Shown here piece by piece: positions 7,324-8,885 of a DNA stretch of 8,885 bases. The translations under genes and the position numbers were made by a program. The notes beneath the pieces were generated by a model. That model saw only the letters and a program-made list of their open reading frames with translations. It searched no databases and was not told where the DNA came from. The first letter of the stretch is position 1, and every line of letters starts with the position of its first letter. The stretch comes from an uncultured Verrucomicrobia subdivision 3 bacterium (GTDB lineage: Bacteria; Verrucomicrobiota; Verrucomicrobiae; Limisphaerales; CAMLLE01), in NCBI GenBank assembly GCA_946480555.1, contig CAMLLE010000092.1, positions 1 to 8,885 on the forward strand, read 5' to 3'.

Positions 7324-7365
7324 CGTCGCCTCTCCACGCTCTCCAGCCGCCGAATCCCGCGACGC
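7323..7365. repeat. Inverted repeat in the convergent gap
   Basis: GCGTCGC (7323-7329) and GCGACGC (7359-7365) are perfect seven-base inverted arms separated by 29 bases. They nearly fill the 49-bp gap between the stop codons of the Ig-domain gene and the recombinase gene. The long loop and lack of T-runs make terminator function uncertain. Confidence 0.25.
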
Positions 7366-7372
7366 GCTCCGC

Positions 7373-8293
7373 TCATGGCCGTGGGTGAAACCGGCGGTGA
7401 ATTTCCCGCAACCGATTGCCCGTCACGTGCGTGTAGATTTCCGTCGTGCTGATGTTCGCGTGGCCGAGCAGTTCCTGGATGACGCGCAGGTCGGCGCCAT
7501 GTTCCAGCAGATGTGTTGCGAAGCTGTGTCGCAACATGTGCGGCGTGATATTGCGGGAAATACCCGCGGCTCTGGCGCGATCCTTGATCCGCTTCCAGAG
7601 GGTCACGGGGGCGAAAGGGGTTCCGCGTAAAGTGAGAAACACATTCGCGGGAGAACGCTGCGTCACGAGCTTCGGCCGTCCCAAATTCAAATATCGATCC
7701 AACGCTTCGCGTGCCTGGCGCCCGGCGGGCGCGACGCGTTCCTTGTTTCCCTTTCCGATGATGTTGATGAAACCAGCCTCGAGGTTCAGCTGCTCCAGCC
7801 GGAGATTCTTAAGTTCGCTCAGCCGCAATCCGGACGCGTAGGCGAGTTCCAGGATCGCTTGATCGCAGAGCGACTGCGGGGTTTCCGGTTTAATCGGCGC
7901 GAGGAGTTGTTCAATTTCCGGATCCGACAGCGCTTTGGGCAATCGCTTCCACCGTCGCGGCAGCGACAGATTCTCCGCCACGTTTTTCGGCAGCAGCTTC
8001 TCGTGCTCCGCAAAGCGATAGAACGCTTTCAACGCAGCGATTTCCAGGTAAACGCTTTCGCTGCTCAGGCGCTGGGCGGAATCCTTGGGGGCATCGGCGG
8101 GCGGACGCTGGCGTTCGTATTGGAGAAACGCCATCAGGTGCTTGAGCTCCACCGCCTGCCAGTCGCGCAGCCCGTTTTCCTCCGCCCAACTGACAACTTT
8201 GCCCAGCAGCGCCGCGTAAGTGCGCGCCGTGTTTTCCGCCTGCCCGCGCTCGTGCCGCAGGTATTGAAGAAAATCTTCGACTAAAGCATGCAC
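7373..8293 (-). CDS. XerC/XerD-type tyrosine recombinase
   Basis: This 306-residue site-specific recombinase has the usual Xer length. Xer enzymes resolve chromosome dimers at dif with FtsK at the division septum. The N-terminal SAM-like core-binding domain (about 1-105) contains FLQYLRHERGQAENTARTY and AALKAFYRFA. The catalytic domain (about 118-300) has all six active-site residues: Arg157 (ASGLRLSEL), Lys181 (GKGNKER), His252 and Arg255 (PHMLRHSFATHLL), His278 (LLGHANISTTEIY) and nucleophile Tyr287. The start is GTG with a weak upstream sequence; the first internal Met (residue 54) would delete half the core-binding domain. It follows purC by 27 bp in the same frame and strand, suggesting co-transcription. 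XerC and XerD are hard to separate by eye, so no symbol is given. No integrase-specific arm-binding domain or phage genes are nearby, which favours a housekeeping role. Confidence 0.92.
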   Translation of the reverse strand: MHALVEDFLQYLRHERGQAENTARTYAALLGKVVSWAEENGLRDWQAVELKHLMAFLQYERQRPPADAPKDSAQRLSSESVYLEIAALKAFYRFAEHEKLLPKNVAENLSLPRRWKRLPKALSDPEIEQLLAPIKPETPQSLCDQAILELAYASGLRLSELKNLRLEQLNLEAGFINIIGKGNKERVAPAGRQAREALDRYLNLGRPKLVTQRSPANVFLTLRGTPFAPVTLWKRIKDRARAAGISRNITPHMLRHSFATHLLEHGADLRVIQELLGHANISTTEIYTHVTGNRLREIHRRFHPRP

Positions 8294-8308
8294 GAGCCCG
8301 GTGGCCTG

Positions 8309-8322
8309 AGCCGCTTGCGGCT
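8309..8322 (-). other. Perfect hairpin at the purC stop codon
   Basis: AGCCGC (8309-8314) and GCGGCT (8317-8322) make a perfect six-base GC-rich stem around a two-base spacer. It covers the purC stop codon and lies 16 bases before the recombinase GTG. It is not followed by a T-run. It might damp read-through or translation of the recombinase, or be a short dispersed palindrome; the two-base loop is tight for RNA. Confidence 0.35.
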
Positions 8323-8885
8323 AAAGCTTCTTTCCCGTCAGGCGTTCGTAAGCTTCCAGGTATTTCGCGGAAGTCTTCGCGACGACATCCTCCGGCAGAG
8401 TGGGGCCCGGCGGCGTTTTGTCCCACGTGAGGGTTTCGAGATAGTCGCGCACGAACTGCTTGTCGAAACTCGGCTGGCCTTTGCCGGGCGTGTATTGATC
8501 CGCCGGCCAGAACCGCGACGAATCCGGTGTCAGCACTTCGTCGATCAGGATCAGTTGTCCATCAAACAAGCCGAACTCGAACTTCGTATCCGCAATGATG
8601 ATGCCGCGCTGGCGGGCGTAATCGCGTCCCGCTTTGTAAATCGCGAGGCTCAGGTCGCGCGCCTGGCGGGCCAGTTCGCTGCCGACGATCTTCTCCGCCT
8701 GTTCGAACGAAATGTTTTCGTCATGACCGGTCTCAGCCTTCGTGGAGGGCGTAAAGATCGGCTCCGGCAGTTCAGCGGATTCGGTCAACCCGGCCGGCAG
8801 CTTGATGCCGCACACGGTTTGCGACTTCTTGTATTCCTTGAGTCCCGATCCCGACAAATAACCACGGACGATGCATTCGATCGCC
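8321..8885 (-). CDS. purC: SAICAR synthetase, 5' truncated by the window edge
   Basis: Phosphoribosylaminoimidazole-succinocarboxamide synthase joins CAIR and aspartate using ATP in cytoplasmic purine synthesis. About 187 C-terminal residues of a protein normally near 300 are visible. Reading rightward past the in-frame TTG at 8857, the frame stays open to the edge and encodes IECIVRGY, which joins LSGSGLKEY to complete the conserved VRGYLxGSGxKEY motif. The TTG is therefore not the start, and the real start lies beyond 8885. Other signatures follow: [39 protein letters not shown] (about 8570-8593) and [13 protein letters not shown]. This is the longer form shared with yeast Ade1 rather than the short E. 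coli-like form. No frameshift is seen. The downstream neighbour is the Xer recombinase, 27 bp away. Confidence 0.95.
   Translation of the reverse strand, partial: AIECIVRGYLSGSGLKEYKKSQTVCGIKLPAGLTESAELPEPIFTPSTKAETGHDENISFEQAEKIVGSELARQARDLSLAIYKAGRDYARQRGIIIADTKFEFGLFDGQLILIDEVLTPDSSRFWPADQYTPGKGQPSFDKQFVRDYLETLTWDKTPPGPTLPEDVVAKTSAKYLEAYERLTGKKL

Noticed and set aside
7373..8293. The tyrosine recombinase as a mobile-element integrase
   Set aside because: Its length and motifs fit housekeeping Xer proteins, it sits next to purC, and there are no phage genes, att repeats or tRNA gene nearby.
8321..8857. A complete 178-residue purC starting at TTG 8857
   Set aside because: The frame stays open to the window edge and the upstream residues complete the conserved VRGYLxGSGxKEY motif, so the TTG is internal.

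Overview
The window looks like an ordinary chromosomal segment from a moderately GC-rich, Gram-negative bacterium. My best guess is Verrucomicrobiota (Pedosphaera/Limisphaerales-like). Outer-membrane and periplasmic genes fix the Gram-negative envelope. The phylum guess rests on the secreted protein with an Ig-like domain and a short C-terminal module of a type I associate with that group, on weak Shine-Dalgarno sequences with several TTG/GTG starts, and on the YfiR / sensor kinase / TonB-receptor grouping. It is an inference, not a proof.

Layout, left to right: the last 24 codons of an unidentified plus-strand gene (1-77); a small Dabb-domain protein (129-428, +); a palindrome-rich convergent gap; a large hybrid sensor kinase (510-3041, -); a YfiR-family periplasmic protein (3181-3723, -); a 192-bp divergent intergenic region; a TonB-dependent outer-membrane receptor (3916-5955, +); a secreted Ig-domain protein (6082-7323, +); a short convergent gap; a XerC/XerD-type tyrosine recombinase (7373-8293, -); and the 3' part of purC (8321 to the right edge, -). 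purC runs off the window, so its true start is not here.

The most interesting part is 510-5955. A YfiR-like periplasmic protein lies directly upstream of a membrane kinase whose periplasmic domain resembles CHASE8, the sensor class of YfiN/DgcN. Divergent to them is a TonB-dependent receptor. In Pseudomonas and Escherichia, YfiR holds the diguanylate cyclase YfiN in check. Here the cytoplasmic output is instead GAF-HisKA-HATPase-receiver, so a YfiR-type switch seems to be wired to phosphotransfer rather than directly to cyclic-di-GMP. The divergent receptor could supply the cue or be the regulated target. The secreted Ig-domain protein follows the receptor on the same strand and may belong to the same surface programme.

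The right end is housekeeping: purC (purine synthesis) followed 27 bp later by a Xer recombinase on the same strand. I saw no tRNA, rRNA, CRISPR array, insertion sequence or prophage gene. No gene-free stretch exceeds 300 bases.
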